From assembly GCA_046329055.1 (NCBI GenBank), contig JAXLVK010000001.1, positions 56,170-120,169 on the forward strand: a stretch of 64,000 nucleotides of DNA. The letters are read 5' to 3'. Positions 34,619 through 44,577 of this stretch are shown here, piece after piece; the stretch's first letter is position 1, and each line of letters opens with the position of its first letter. The notes under the pieces are model-generated. The model had not been told where the DNA came from and did not search any database. It saw only the letters and a program-made list of their open reading frames with translations. The translations under genes were made by a program, and so were the position numbers. The stretch is from JADKCL01 sp046329055 (lineage in GTDB: Bacteria; Bacteroidota; Bacteroidia; J057; JADKCL01).

Positions 34619-36863
34619 TTATTGCTTCACCATCACCTTGGTGTCCACGATCTTGCCATCGGCCATCAGGCTGTAGGTATAAGCCCCTGCCGCGAGCCGG
34701 GTGCCATAGACGATGAGCCTGCCATTGCCACGGTCCGTGATGTCCACCGATTGCACGAGGTTGCCGCTGCCATCATGGAAGAGCATCTTCGCGATGCGGA
34801 CCTCAGTGGGCAATGCGTAATGGATGACGGTCTGCTCCGCAAATGGATTCGGGGCATTCTGATCCAATACGATCGCCTTGACATTCGAAAGGTCGATCAC
34901 CTGACCATTCGTTGCGCCGGGATTCAAGCTCAGTGCCGCAACTTGGGACTTGAGGGCATCGATCTGCTGCTGTTGCTCCTTGAGGGCTTCCAACAGGACA
35001 GGCACCATGCCATCATAATTCACCGCGAGATAGCCCTTTCCATCCTCGTGAACAAGTTGGGGGAAGACTTCCTGCACCTCTTGCGCGATCAAGCCAATCT
35101 GTTGGGCGGTTGCGAAATTCTTGTCCTTGAACTCGTCCGTCCGCATCGAGTAGGTGTAGCCATTCAGCTTTTCGAGCTTCTCATTGACGGATTCGAGCCC
35201 CTTGATGTCCTGCTTGTAGCGGCGGTCGGAGCTGGTGAGCCAAGCATTTGCGGTGCCAGTCCCGACAACTTCCACGTTGCCAAGGAAGGATCCGGCATAG
35301 CTATTTGGGGTCGTTGGGGCCTGGGCGCGCACTCCATAGTTGATGTTGCCGCCGCTGGCCACTGCCGAGGACGCCTGTCACGGTTCCCGTGCTGGAGCCG
35401 GAGGCGGTGGCGCGGAGGCCGAGGCCATTGGTGCCGCCCGTGGCGTCGATCGTGACGCCGATCGCCTCGTTGCCTCCGCTGATGATGTATTCCGTGCCTT
35501 GGTTGCTGGAGAGCGAACCGGAGACATTGATGCGCTCTCCCCAATTGTTCAAGCCGGTGGTCGGGGTGACGCCATTCACGCGAATTTCGGTGCCTGAGGC
35601 CCCGGTCGTTGCGACGTTGGTCAGGGAAAGGGCCGTTCCTTCACCGGAGTTCTGGGAATACACATTCAACTTGCCGACCAGATTCGGGTTGTCCGTTCCG
35701 ATGGCGACTTTGTTGAATCCGGTGTTGCTCAGGGGGTTCGTGGGATTGTTGGTGAAGTAGATGTTATTGTCATTCATTGGGACGTAGCGGGAGTCTTGCA
35801 GCGCGGCGGGATTGGTGCCCGACTGGCTGTAACTCTGGCCAAATGCGACCATGGAATTGCCAGATCCGCTGACAGACGCGCCGTTGTGGGCGCCGTTGAT
35901 GGCCCCGCCGCCTGAGGAGATTGCCTGCCATGTGCCGTTGCCACTGAGGAACATGTTGCTGTTGCCGGGCAGGGCAAGGCGCTGGAACTCAATGTCGGCA
36001 GGGTTGCTGGACTGGACATTGCCGAGCATGATGTACTCCGGGGCATTGCTGCCAGGCACATTCCGCAGGCGGGCGTTGCCCTCCACATCCAGGCGGTGCG
36101 TGGGCTGGCTGGCGACGAGTTGGGTATAGCTCGGACCGATGCCGACATTGCCATTGGCGGAGAAACGGGCGATTTGCTTGCCGTCGTAGTCCCGTGAGGT
36201 GTTCACATTCGTGCTGGGCGTGGTGCTGTGGTCGGAGCTAGGCGGCGCCCCCATGAACCGGAACACCATGTCATCCGGGCCGCCAAGGGCGTCGATCGAG
36301 TCATTTCCCCAAGCAACGACCATTTCGGAGACGACATTGCCAGAACCGAGACCATTGCCAAACCTGAGTCCGACATAGCCCAAGTCACCTGCATCGGTGA
36401 ATGTCACGCCTGTCTGCATCCATGGGCGGTAGGAGAGCTCGCCTGGCCGCGGACCATTCAGGTGGAGCAGGGAAAACGCCCCCATATCGGAGTAAATGTT
36501 CTTGTTCGAAATGGGCGTGACCGTGGAGTTGCTTCCGAGCAATAGATAGCCGGAGGTATTCACGCCATGGGAGGCATTGTAGGCATTGATGGAATACTGC
36601 CCGGTGGTCAGCGTCCCGTTCAGTTTCATGCGGCTGATGGTGTCGGTGATGGTATAGATCGGGGAATTCCAGCGGGTGCCGAATGTGTTGTCCCCGGTGA
36701 TGGGCCCAGTTGGGTGGGCACCAACGTTACCACCGCGGTACCATGCCGCGCCAGCTTGTTGGTTTACACTTGTGGAGGAAGGCGGGGTGCCTTGTCTGCC
36801 CGACTGGGCATGCGCCACCATGGCAAGCAGTAGCAATGCACTGCAGATCAGTGAGTTTTTCAT
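34619..36863 (-). pseudogene. Secreted tail-fibre-like protein with S74 chaperone domain and T9SS tail, one frameshift
   Basis: The N-terminal signal peptide (MKNSLICSALLLLAMVAHA) is followed by glycine/asparagine-rich beta repeats (GVNTSGYLLLGSN, IARFSANGNVGIGPS, KVAIGTDNPN). The C-terminal part, in another frame from about 35360, reads ASGGNINYGVRA, then SSDRRYKQDIKGLESVNEKL (S74-type intramolecular chaperone), a coiled coil (LLEALKEQQQQIDALKSQVAAL) and a T9SS sorting domain (LDQNAPNPFAEQTVIHYALP ... GAYTYSLMADG). The repaired length is about 748 residues. The single break near 35350-35365 lies in a GGC-rich stretch. It would be a surface or secreted fibre protein. Confidence 0.8.
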
Positions 36864-37117
36864 AAGTTGAATTGGTAATTTGAAAAAATTGGAAACCTAT
36901 GCGGTCCACAGACAATGGCTCGCCTGCGAATCGCGACTGTTGATAGCAAAAGCTTGTAAAGTGCCTGTCTGAATTGCCATCGCCACAAGCAATCATGCCT
37001 GTTTCTGCCACGAAGGACTAGGCTTCATTTGATCGGCTGTTCTGGTCCGTTGCGCGACCGCCGGGGTTCATCCCCTAGGAGACAAAAATCCTCGACGGTC
37101 GCGCCTAGACGTTGGGA
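36864..37117. other. Intergenic region with long inverted repeat
   Basis: GCGCGACCG (37052-37060) matches CGGTCGCGC (37096-37104), with an inner AGGA...TCCT pair around GACAAAAA. It lies just downstream of the small secreted gene ending at 37118, so it may end that transcript. No gene is seen. Confidence 0.4.
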
Positions 37118-37444
37118 TCAACCCTTCTCCTTGTTGGAACGGGAGCTATTGAAATCCTGTCCGCTTGCCTTGGTCACCCAAATCACCTCGCCGATGTTGA
37201 TTTGGTTGCCTTGGAGCAGGCCATGGCCATTGTTCAGGCTGAAGGTCTCGCCGGTGAGGCTCACCACGAGGACTTCGTTGCCATCCACCGTGACCACACC
37301 CTGGAAGGTGATGGCTTGGTTCAATTGGCCTTGCAGACCGCCACCATGAATGGGGCCTTCCACAGGCTGGAACTGACTCTGCGCCTTGGTAGCTCCAGTA
37401 GCCAAAAGCAAGAAAAGGAATGCGGCAAAAATTGTCTTTTTCAT
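37118..37444 (-). CDS. Small secreted protein of unknown function
   Basis: A 108-residue product starting at ATG 37444 with a signal peptide (MKKTIFAAFLFLLLATGATKAQ). The mature part reads FQGVVTVDGNEVLVVSLTGE and LNNGHGLLQGNQINIGEVIWV, suggesting a small beta-barrel (OB- or SH3-like) domain. It ends with a polar SSRSNKEKG tail. The frame is open further upstream without an export signal. No family is recognised. Confidence 0.6.
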   Translation of the reverse strand: MKKTIFAAFLFLLLATGATKAQSQFQPVEGPIHGGGLQGQLNQAITFQGVVTVDGNEVLVVSLTGETFSLNNGHGLLQGNQINIGEVIWVTKASGQDFNSSRSNKEKG

Positions 37445-37612
37445 TTTTATCAAAAGATTGGTGGTTGAAATACGTATGTAGGAAAGGAGCATCAATGACC
37501 TGTTGATCAAGGAATTGACAGCAATGAGTCCCTCACTCACCTTGGTCTATTGACCAAGGCGATGGCTTTCCCTTAAGACAAGGAAGCAAGTATTCGGGCG
37601 GGTTCCTGTTTA

Positions 37613-38244
37613 TTACAGGTGCCTTGGCCTCCGGATGAAGGGCACGAGCGGCCGGTTCTTTTGCGGACACTGCGGGCAAGGCTCCGTGATGACCCCCAGG
37701 ATGCAGATGCCCCCGTTGAGAGACGCTCCCGCGCCGGCAGAACATGGGCAGCACCTTGATGCCATTTGAAATGCAACACGGAGTTCCCTTCCACTGTCAA
37801 CCCACTCTCGCTGAGCCCTTCCCAAATGGTTTTGACATTGGGATGATCGTAGTCGTAGGCTACAATGTCCTCAAACTCATTCAGATTGACGTAGTACGGA
37901 TCGTTGACATCATCCGGAAAACTGAAGTTGATCTGTCCATGGCGGATAGTGCAATGCATGGGGTCATCGAACACAGCCCGACAACTGTCCAGTGCGACCA
38001 ACTCGATGGCGAAGTCGTAACCAGTGATCGGCGTGACATAGGTAGCCCCCACAGTGTAGATCGAATTGAATTGGTCCAAGGGGCAGGGCCCTCCTCCTAA
38101 GTGCATGGGCGGCTTCTCCATGCCCTGCAATGATGGCCCACTGCTGGCTTCACTCACGGGGTCTATCCCCTGACAGCCAGAGAGAAACAGGAAACAAGCA
38201 AGGAATAGCAACCAATTGGTTCTCAGAATTTTGTGCGTTTTCAT
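37613..38244 (-). pseudogene. Lipoprotein, frameshifted paralogue of 38309-38929
   Basis: The signal LLFLACFLFLSGCQGIDP has a lipobox cysteine. The first 160 residues parallel the next gene (YDFAIELVALDSCRAVF against YDFAVVLQRTSSCLASF; NLNEFEDIVAYDYDHP against TIDEFESIIAYDPVAL). After FKWHQGAAH the frame drifts to an unrelated tail. Removing two bases in the GAGAGA at 37718-37723 restores LNGGICILGVITEPCPQCP and then QKNRPLVPFIRRPRHL, the same ending as the paralogue, with the stop at 37613. The function of the family is unknown. Confidence 0.7.
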
Positions 38245-38308
38245 GAATTGATCGTTGAATAAGATGTCGATGCGAAATGCTGATCAGCGAAAGCGAAACG
38301 CCTTGCGA

Positions 38309-38929
38309 TCAGGGATGTCTCGGTGGCGCAATGACCAACGGCGTCACGCCATCCTTGTGGTCAGGGCACCAGGGACATGAAAGTGGTTCGGTGATCACAC
38401 CCAAGATGCAGATGCCACCTGCCTCGATGCGCGAAAACAGTGGGGGTTCGCGGTCATGCCCTTCGAGCCATTTGAAGCAGACGATGGCATCCCCTTCCAG
38501 TACCACTTCACCAGGATCAGTACCATTGTAAACGGCCTGTGGCGTCAATGCGACGGGGTCATATGCGATGATCGACTCGAATTCATCAATGGTGACCCGG
38601 TCGGGATCATTGGGGTGGCTCGGAAAGGAGAGGCTGACCCGGGAATGGCGCAGTGGGCCGGGGCCATTGGGGGAGAAGCTCGCAAGGCAACTGCTCGTGC
38701 GTTGCAGCACCACTGCGAAGTCATAGCCATGATTGTCAGCGGCATAGCTTGCTAGCACATCATAGCGATAAGGGGCCGGATCGATGGGAGGCCCGCCGGG
38801 TTCACGGGCTTGGAGGGTCACTCCCTCGTCGATTTCCTCCAATGGATGGATCCCCTGGCAGGATGAGAGGAATAGGCAGCACAGCGGCAAAAGCAAGGCT
38901 AGCCCTTGGACAGTTCTGGATGGTTTCAT
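38309..38929 (-). CDS. Lipoprotein of unknown function (paralogue pair)
   Basis: A 206-residue lipoprotein (LLLPLCCLFLSSCQGIHP, lipobox cysteine). The family core is GYDFAVVLQRTSSC, RVSLSFPSHPNDPDRVTIDEFESI and a C-terminal GGICILGVITEPLSCPWCP with a CPxCP-like cysteine pair that may bind metal or form a disulphide. It is intact, unlike its tandem neighbour at 37613-38244. No known domain is recognised. Confidence 0.7.
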   Translation of the reverse strand: MKPSRTVQGLALLLPLCCLFLSSCQGIHPLEEIDEGVTLQAREPGGPPIDPAPYRYDVLASYAADNHGYDFAVVLQRTSSCLASFSPNGPGPLRHSRVSLSFPSHPNDPDRVTIDEFESIIAYDPVALTPQAVYNGTDPGEVVLEGDAIVCFKWLEGHDREPPLFSRIEAGGICILGVITEPLSCPWCPDHKDGVTPLVIAPPRHP

Positions 38930-39094
38930 TGTTGAAATTCTCTAATTGATGTATGTGACTCGGGAACAATTATCCGAACCATTCATCAATTTGTCGATAA
39001 CGATTTTTCCGTTTTTTTCCTTCCGCCAAAATGCGATTTTGTCACAAAATCCGTCCAAAATCCTTCAAAATGAACATTCAAGCCAACAAGAATC

Positions 39095-40561
39095 TTATCC
39101 TTTTTCCGCCAAAACTTTCAAAAGCCAGGCTTTGTTCGTCACCATTTTTTCCAGCTCCACGGCCCGCAACAGCGATGGACGCGACTGATCCCCAAGCCCC
39201 TCCCGCGTTTTGAGCAGTTGATTGAAAAATTTGATGAAATTCAGGTAGCACTTCCGGTTGTAGGCATCCAATTGGCTATGGCGGCGCACATACATCTTGA
39301 AGGCATCCACTAGCCGCATCAGCTCATCCAGCTCATCCGGCCCCAGCTCATCGTAGAGATGAAAAGAGGCCTTCAACAGCATGCTACGGCTCTCCAATCC
39401 CCAAAAATGGTCCTCGGGATTGGCCTGAATGACCTGCCGGAAGGAATCTGCCGCCTGCCGGAACTGCCCCTCATAGAATTGCACCAACCCCAGACAATGC
39501 TGCGGTAGCACCTCCCGCTCCTCCTTCGGAAGCAGGCTCCCATAGTCGCGGATGAACCGGCGGCAAATGTCGTAGTTGCCCTGCCTGCAATGGATGGAGA
39601 CGACATTTTTGAACATCCGCGGCTGCAACTGCCCATCCAGCGCCAGCAGGTCCAGCGCCATGAGTTGGTCGTAAATCTGAGCGACCAAGGGGGCATAGCC
39701 CGGCACTGCCCCATCCAACCGTGGGAGACAGAGATTGAGCAGGTAACCAAACAGGTCCCAGAGGTCCATTCGGTCGATGAGTTGGGCATTCGCCGTCAAC
39801 AGGTCCAGGGCGCCAGAATAATGCTCCACACCCTCCGGACCACTCAGCTGCAGTTCAAAAATGGCCCGGTAGGCCAGCCCTATTTCCGGCAGGCTTCCCG
39901 GATAGGCGGTCAGGCGTTCCCGCAGCTGACGTATCCGTGCATCCGGCGAGGGCAATTTCCGCATACGCGACTCATTGATCGATGCGCAGCAGGCCTTTAG
40001 CTCGGTCACCAGAGCGCTTTCGTCGATGAGCCGGTTCAGCTCCGCATAGTAGCTCCCCTCCTCCCGCGCATGGGTCTCGATCCTGATCGGGATGGCAAAC
40101 AGTTCCAAGTTGATCAGCTGCTGCAACTGCTCCGTTGATTGTGGCTCGCCGGAAATCCGCTTCCTGATCTGCCGGAGCTTCTTCTCACGCGTGCCAGCGT
40201 CCACCTTGAGGGCATTGTAGGCCTCCAGGGTATAGCTCAGGAAGCGGTGCGGGGACTGCGACAGCTGCTGCATGGCCAGGAACTGATCCAGCCGCAACTG
40301 CAAGTAGCTCAAGAGCTTGTCCAGCTGTTGCACATTGATGCCAGCCTGTTTCAGGGCATCGTCCCAGCTTTGTTTCGGGCTGCTCTTCGCGAAAAAGTGG
40401 CTTTGGATCAGCTCGTGCAGCTGTGTGAGTCGCTGTAAGGAATTGAACGGTTCAAAATTCAGGTACTGCCCGAAAACACGCCGCTGCTTCTCCCCCATGG
40501 CGGACAGCACCTCGTGCAGAGACTTGGGCAATTGTGGTGATCCAGGACTCCTCTTATCCAT
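39095..40561 (-). CDS. Large alpha-helical (TPR-like) protein of unknown function, third family member
   Basis: A 488-residue soluble helical protein. The N-terminal block, SLHEVLSAMGEKQRRVFGQYL, occupies the place of the LSxxEKR signature in the 511/512-residue proteins. Later LGLVQFYEGQFRQAADSFRQ looks like a TPR hairpin, and FIKFFNQLLKTREG is near the end. The overall design matches the broad Bacteroidota family of about 500-residue helical proteins, but it is clearly more distant from the two cassette proteins than they are from each other. It has no small beta-protein gene beside it. Confidence 0.7.
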   Translation of the reverse strand: MDKRSPGSPQLPKSLHEVLSAMGEKQRRVFGQYLNFEPFNSLQRLTQLHELIQSHFFAKSSPKQSWDDALKQAGINVQQLDKLLSYLQLRLDQFLAMQQLSQSPHRFLSYTLEAYNALKVDAGTREKKLRQIRKRISGEPQSTEQLQQLINLELFAIPIRIETHAREEGSYYAELNRLIDESALVTELKACCASINESRMRKLPSPDARIRQLRERLTAYPGSLPEIGLAYRAIFELQLSGPEGVEHYSGALDLLTANAQLIDRMDLWDLFGYLLNLCLPRLDGAVPGYAPLVAQIYDQLMALDLLALDGQLQPRMFKNVVSIHCRQGNYDICRRFIRDYGSLLPKEEREVLPQHCLGLVQFYEGQFRQAADSFRQVIQANPEDHFWGLESRSMLLKASFHLYDELGPDELDELMRLVDAFKMYVRRHSQLDAYNRKCYLNFIKFFNQLLKTREGLGDQSRPSLLRAVELEKMVTNKAWLLKVLAEKG

Positions 40562-41139
40562 TTGGTTCTTCTAATACCGCAAAAATAGACTTTGTTGCAG
40601 GATTCAGCGGTTGTCCGGCAAGACAGAATGGCATTTGAATCGCAAAGGATAGCCAGAAAAAGGCGTCTCCGTAACCACATCAAAATTTCATTTCGGTGAT
40701 TCTCAGGGGATGATTTCCCACATGTTGGATATTGCCCGAAATCATCTTGACAGCTTATCCGATTTTAACCACCTTGGCATCGTAATTCATCAGAGGACCA
40801 CACGTTCTAGTTTTGTTTTCGCGCTTCGACTGATGCCAGGTCGCCGGGATTTGCTTGTCGATTCACCGGTGATGCAAGGGTGTCGTTGCCTTGATCGACC
40901 GCCACTTTGTTCTGAGTTCCCGATCATGCCCCTTTTGGGCGTACGGGAGGACAATGGGCTGTTCTGAAGGGGCCTAGCGCGCCCAAATGGGCCGGAAACC
41001 GAGAAACGTCCGGCCCCAATCAGCGCATCCCTGCGGGGATGGCGCAAGGGATTTCCATCAATTGCCGATCCAGCTCCGGCGGGTCGGGCAGGGAGATATT
41101 TTCCGATATGTCACTACTTAAACATCATATTGAGAGATT
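40562..41139. other. Long intergenic region with hairpins
   Basis: I see no gene in these 578 bp. GGCCGGA (40990-40996) pairs with TCCGGCC (41009-41015), and ATCCC (41027-41031) with GGGAT (41036-41040), forming adjacent hairpins. The region separates divergent genes (helical protein on minus, fibre-like protein on plus) and should hold both promoters. A structured leader RNA for the 41140 gene is possible but unsupported. Confidence 0.4.
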
Positions 41140-42174
41140 ATGAAAAAGCAATTGTTCCTAACTGGCTGCTTCTTGGCGGCATTCTGCTGCACTTCCGTGT
41201 ATGCGCAAGTGACTTGGAGTACAGGCGGCCCCATCGGTCCCAATACCCCCAACACCAATACCAATGTCGGGATCAACCAGCCCAACCCACAGGCTGACTT
41301 GGATGTGCGCGACGAAATCCGGGTCACGAACCTCGCCTCCAACAACAACTACCTGTCCATTGCCACACCCGGTGCCTACCACACCATCACCTCCACCAAC
41401 AACATGGGACTGGTAGCCAACAACAATGCGCAGATCAACTTCACGCTCGGCGGATTGGTTCGGACCACGATGCTCTCCAACGGCAACGTAGGTATTGGTA
41501 CCGCAAGTCCTGCTGACAAGTTTGAAGTCACGACAACTTCGGCAGCGAATGGCAGGGTGGCGACACTCAGGAACAACAACTACACAACCTTTTTCATGGT
41601 AGATGCACCATTCGCAGGAGCCTACAATTACCTGCCGCTCTTGCATGACAATGCGATCTTTTGGGACAACAACACTGCTGGCAATGCCCCTGCAAATGGC
41701 CTCGTGATCGCACCCTGGGCGCACTCCAACAATGGGATTCGCATTGATGGCGCCACCGGCAACGTCGGCATTTCCACCAACAATGCGACCGCCAAGTTGA
41801 CCGTGAATGGCAATGCACTGATTGGTGATCCGGCAACCGTCACCCTACCTGGCACCTACAAACTTTATGTTCAGGGCGGCATCCTCACCGAAAAGTGCAA
41901 AATCGCGCTCGTGGGCACCGCCAACTGGGCCGACTACGTCTTCTCGGACGACTACAAGCTCATGCCCTTGGAAGAAGTCGAGTCCTTCATCCAAGCGAAT
42001 GACCACCTCCCCAATGTCCCCTCCGCTCAATCCCTCGTGGACAATGGTGGCATCGAAGTCGAAAAGATGCTCGCCAAGCAGATGGAGAAAATCGAGGAAC
42101 TCACCCTCTACATCATCGAGCAAAACAAGCGCATCGCTGAGCTCGAGTCCCATATCAATGACAGCTCAAAATGA
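41140..42174 (+). CDS. Secreted tail-fibre-like protein with C-terminal coiled coil
   Basis: A 344-residue exported protein (MKKQLFLTGCFLAAFCCTSVYA). It contains VGINQPNPQADLDV, VGIGTASPADKFEV and VGISTNNATAKLTV, the repeated beta motif of fibre-like surface proteins. The C-terminal module is GGILTEKCKIALVGTANWAD, YKLMPLEEVESFIQANDHLP and a coiled coil (AKQMEKIEELTLYIIEQNKR). This module is common in Bacteroidota secreted proteins, usually near T9SS genes. The stop overlaps the start of the metalloprotease gene (ATGA at 42171). Confidence 0.8.
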   Translation: MKKQLFLTGCFLAAFCCTSVYAQVTWSTGGPIGPNTPNTNTNVGINQPNPQADLDVRDEIRVTNLASNNNYLSIATPGAYHTITSTNNMGLVANNNAQINFTLGGLVRTTMLSNGNVGIGTASPADKFEVTTTSAANGRVATLRNNNYTTFFMVDAPFAGAYNYLPLLHDNAIFWDNNTAGNAPANGLVIAPWAHSNNGIRIDGATGNVGISTNNATAKLTVNGNALIGDPATVTLPGTYKLYVQGGILTEKCKIALVGTANWADYVFSDDYKLMPLEEVESFIQANDHLPNVPSAQSLVDNGGIEVEKMLAKQMEKIEELTLYIIEQNKRIAELESHINDSSK

Positions 42175-43961
42175 TCCATCCCATGAGAAAGGTTATCATG
42201 ATGGGCCTATGTCTCTTGATGGGACATGTGCTCGCCTACGCGCAGCGTAGCCTGTACCGGGAGACCGACCTCGCCGAGGTGGGGCCACTCTCCAATGCCG
42301 AGGAAAAGGCGCTCCAGAACTTCCGCAACAACCCTGAGGTGGCCGAGATCACGGTCGTGAAGGTGGATTTCTCTGCTTTCAAATCCTCCCGGTTTTCCCT
42401 CTCCTACCACCAGACGGCCACTGTCGCCACCGAGGAATTGCGTGAAATGCACGATGCCTCGCCGGATGATTTCAGCTGGTTTGGCAAGCTCTCGGACGAG
42501 ACCGGGGTCTTCTTCACGGTCATCGGCAGGCAGCTCGCGAGCAAATTCTACATGGGCAATGTCCCCATGCTGATCGTGCCGCTGCGTAGGGATTACCACT
42601 TACTGGTCGCTTACAAAAACAGCATCGATCAGGGGGTATGTGGACTCGAAAAAATGGAACTGGGAACGCCCATCAAGGGGCCCGGCAAATTTTCGACCGA
42701 GCGCATCGAAATGGTGGACGACGCCTGCCTGATGCGGGTGCTGTGGATCGTGACGGCCCAGGCCGAGCCCGAAATCTCGATGGCATTGGAGCTAGCAGCG
42801 CGGATGTTGCAGGATGAGACGAACCTCGCCTACCTCAACAGCCAGATCAATTACCGCATGGAGATGGCCCGCGTGGAGCGCACATCCTACGTGGAAACCA
42901 CCGCCAACACCACCGCCACGGCCTACGGCGTGACCTCCAGCTACCCCTCCGACCTCATCAACCTGAGCACCGGAGCAGGTTTGCTGTCCGCCGTCCCCAC
43001 CTTGCGGAACCTGTACCAAGCGGACATCGTGGTGATGGTGCGCTCGCAGGCCACCAACACCGCCCAGGGATTCTACGGCATTGCCTACGGTGTCCCGGTG
43101 GATCCCAATGTCCTGAATGCTGGAAATGCCTTTTGCATCATCAGCACGCAGTACATGATCGGCGGTCGGTTCACATTTGCCCACGAGATGGGTCACGTCC
43201 AAGGCGCAAGGCACGACAACCATGCCGCCGCACCGACTTATGCGCGTGGCTACGTCTTCTCCACAGCCGCCAACAACAACCGGACCATCATGGCGGTCGG
43301 CGGCTCCTGCAATCCACCCACCGGTTGCCGCGTACAGTATTTCAGCAACCCCAACGTGACCTATGGCGGCATTCCCGTCGGTGTCGCCGGGCAGTACGAG
43401 AATTACCGCCGCATCAACGAAACGGGACAGCAGGTCCGCAACTTCCGGATGACGGATTCCAACCTGTTGCTGCCCAATGAGACCTACGCCAATGAAATCC
43501 TCGCCCGGCACCTCGCCACCTCCACCATCAGCACCAACAACAGCACGGTCGTTGCCCAAAACGGCAGCCGTGTATCGATGCGCGCTGGAGCGAGCGTGAC
43601 GCTGATGCCGGGATTCAGTGCTGAGGCGGGCTCGGTATTCACAGCGTACATCAGTGACTGTGTGACGCCCACCACCTCCAAGGAAGCCGAGGTGACAGGC
43701 GATGCCGCCGAGGGCCCCATGCAAGTTGCCGTTTCCCCCAACCCGACCACTGGCAGGATCTCCGTGCGCATCGTCCAGGGACTCCCGACCAGGCCATGCA
43801 CCGTCCAAGCCATGGACATGATGGGTCGCGTGGTCACCGTGAAGGTGATGGATTCCGGTACCTGCGAACTGGACCTGAGCGTGCATCCGGCAGGTGCCTA
43901 CTTCGTGGTGGTGGACAGCCCGGATGGACAGCGGCAGACCGTCAAGGTCCTGCGCCAATGA
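42171..43961 (+). CDS. Secreted reprolysin-like zinc metalloprotease with T9SS sorting domain
   Basis: A 596-residue secreted protease. The signal peptide is MRKVIMMGLCLLMGHVLAYA; an in-frame ATG at 42183 is an equally good start. The catalytic zinc site is FAHEMGHVQGARHDN (HExxHxxGxxHD) near residue 340. An ordered propeptide-like region lies before it. Towards the C-terminus an adhesin-like segment (VSMRAGASVTLMPGFSAEAG) is followed by a T9SS sorting domain (VAVSPNPTTGRISVRI). Translation is probably coupled to the preceding fibre-like gene. A strong bidirectional terminator follows. Confidence 0.88.
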   Translation: MIHPMRKVIMMGLCLLMGHVLAYAQRSLYRETDLAEVGPLSNAEEKALQNFRNNPEVAEITVVKVDFSAFKSSRFSLSYHQTATVATEELREMHDASPDDFSWFGKLSDETGVFFTVIGRQLASKFYMGNVPMLIVPLRRDYHLLVAYKNSIDQGVCGLEKMELGTPIKGPGKFSTERIEMVDDACLMRVLWIVTAQAEPEISMALELAARMLQDETNLAYLNSQINYRMEMARVERTSYVETTANTTATAYGVTSSYPSDLINLSTGAGLLSAVPTLRNLYQADIVVMVRSQATNTAQGFYGIAYGVPVDPNVLNAGNAFCIISTQYMIGGRFTFAHEMGHVQGARHDNHAAAPTYARGYVFSTAANNNRTIMAVGGSCNPPTGCRVQYFSNPNVTYGGIPVGVAGQYENYRRINETGQQVRNFRMTDSNLLLPNETYANEILARHLATSTISTNNSTVVAQNGSRVSMRAGASVTLMPGFSAEAGSVFTAYISDCVTPTTSKEAEVTGDAAEGPMQVAVSPNPTTGRISVRIVQGLPTRPCTVQAMDMMGRVVTVKVMDSGTCELDLSVHPAGAYFVVVDSPDGQRQTVKVLRQ

Positions 43962-43990
43962 TTTGAAGGCCTTTTGAGAATTCGTTTGGA

Positions 43991-44029
43991 TTTTTGACTC
44001 AGCCGGGCTTGCCCGGCTGAGTTGCTTTT
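43991..44029. terminator. Bidirectional terminator between convergent genes
   Basis: CTCAGCCGGG (43998-44007) and CCCGGCTGAG (44012-44021) form a perfect 10-bp stem with a CTTG loop. TTGCTTTT follows on the plus strand, and TCAAAAA, reading on minus as a weaker tail, flanks the left. It ends the protease transcript and perhaps the SRPBCC transcript arriving from the right. Confidence 0.85.
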
Positions 44030-44040
44030 GGGGCTTCCTG

Positions 44041-44577
44041 TTATTTCTCCAGAATGCCCTTGAGCGTGTTCAGGCTCGTCACCATGTCCTTGCCCAGCAA
44101 CTTATCGAAGTCCAGGAACAGCATCACGAAGTTCATGGGATACTTCATCGCGCTCTCCATCGCCCAAGTCACACGGGTTTGGTTGCTACCCTTGGCCTCC
44201 AGCGTGAATGGCGTCTGCGCCACGGCGGCCATCGGGCGCACAAACCGGACCTCGGTGTCAATCCGCTTGTTGGGGGTGAGGCCCTTGATTTCCTGCTCGC
44301 CAGCGCCGGATTCTTTGTTGCCATCCCAGGCATAAACGAAGCCCACTGTGCCGTCCGTTCCTCTGAAATCCTGCTTCTTGTTCGGGTCCTTCATCACCCA
44401 GACACTGAATTGGTCCTGGTTTTTCAGGTGGCGGAGGTAATCATAGACCACGTCCACGGGACGGTCGATGATCACCTCACGTTGAATGTGGTAGCCTTTC
44501 TTGACGAACAATGCGCCGATCAGCACGATGCCGATCAAGCCTGCCAAACTTCCGAGAATGATGTAAACGATGTACAT
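44041..44577 (-). CDS. SRPBCC (START/polyketide-cyclase-like) family protein with N-terminal membrane anchor
   Basis: A 178-residue protein from ATG 44577; the frame is open to 44853 but lacks family features there. One N-terminal transmembrane helix (YIILGSLAGLIGIVLIGALFV) is followed by a SRPBCC domain: IQREVIIDRPVDVVYDYLRH, NQDQFSVWVMKDPN, TRVTWAMESAMKYP and a C-terminal helix with LGKDMVTSLNTLKGIL. Such domains bind hydrophobic ligands; no specific substrate can be named. Confidence 0.85.
   Translation of the reverse strand: MYIVYIILGSLAGLIGIVLIGALFVKKGYHIQREVIIDRPVDVVYDYLRHLKNQDQFSVWVMKDPNKKQDFRGTDGTVGFVYAWDGNKESGAGEQEIKGLTPNKRIDTEVRFVRPMAAVAQTPFTLEAKGSNQTRVTWAMESAMKYPMNFVMLFLDFDKLLGKDMVTSLNTLKGILEK

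Noticed and set aside
42792..43958. Minus-strand 388-codon frame opposite the metalloprotease
   Set aside because: The zinc-site and sorting-domain motifs prove the plus strand; the antisense product is His/Gly-rich with no domain.
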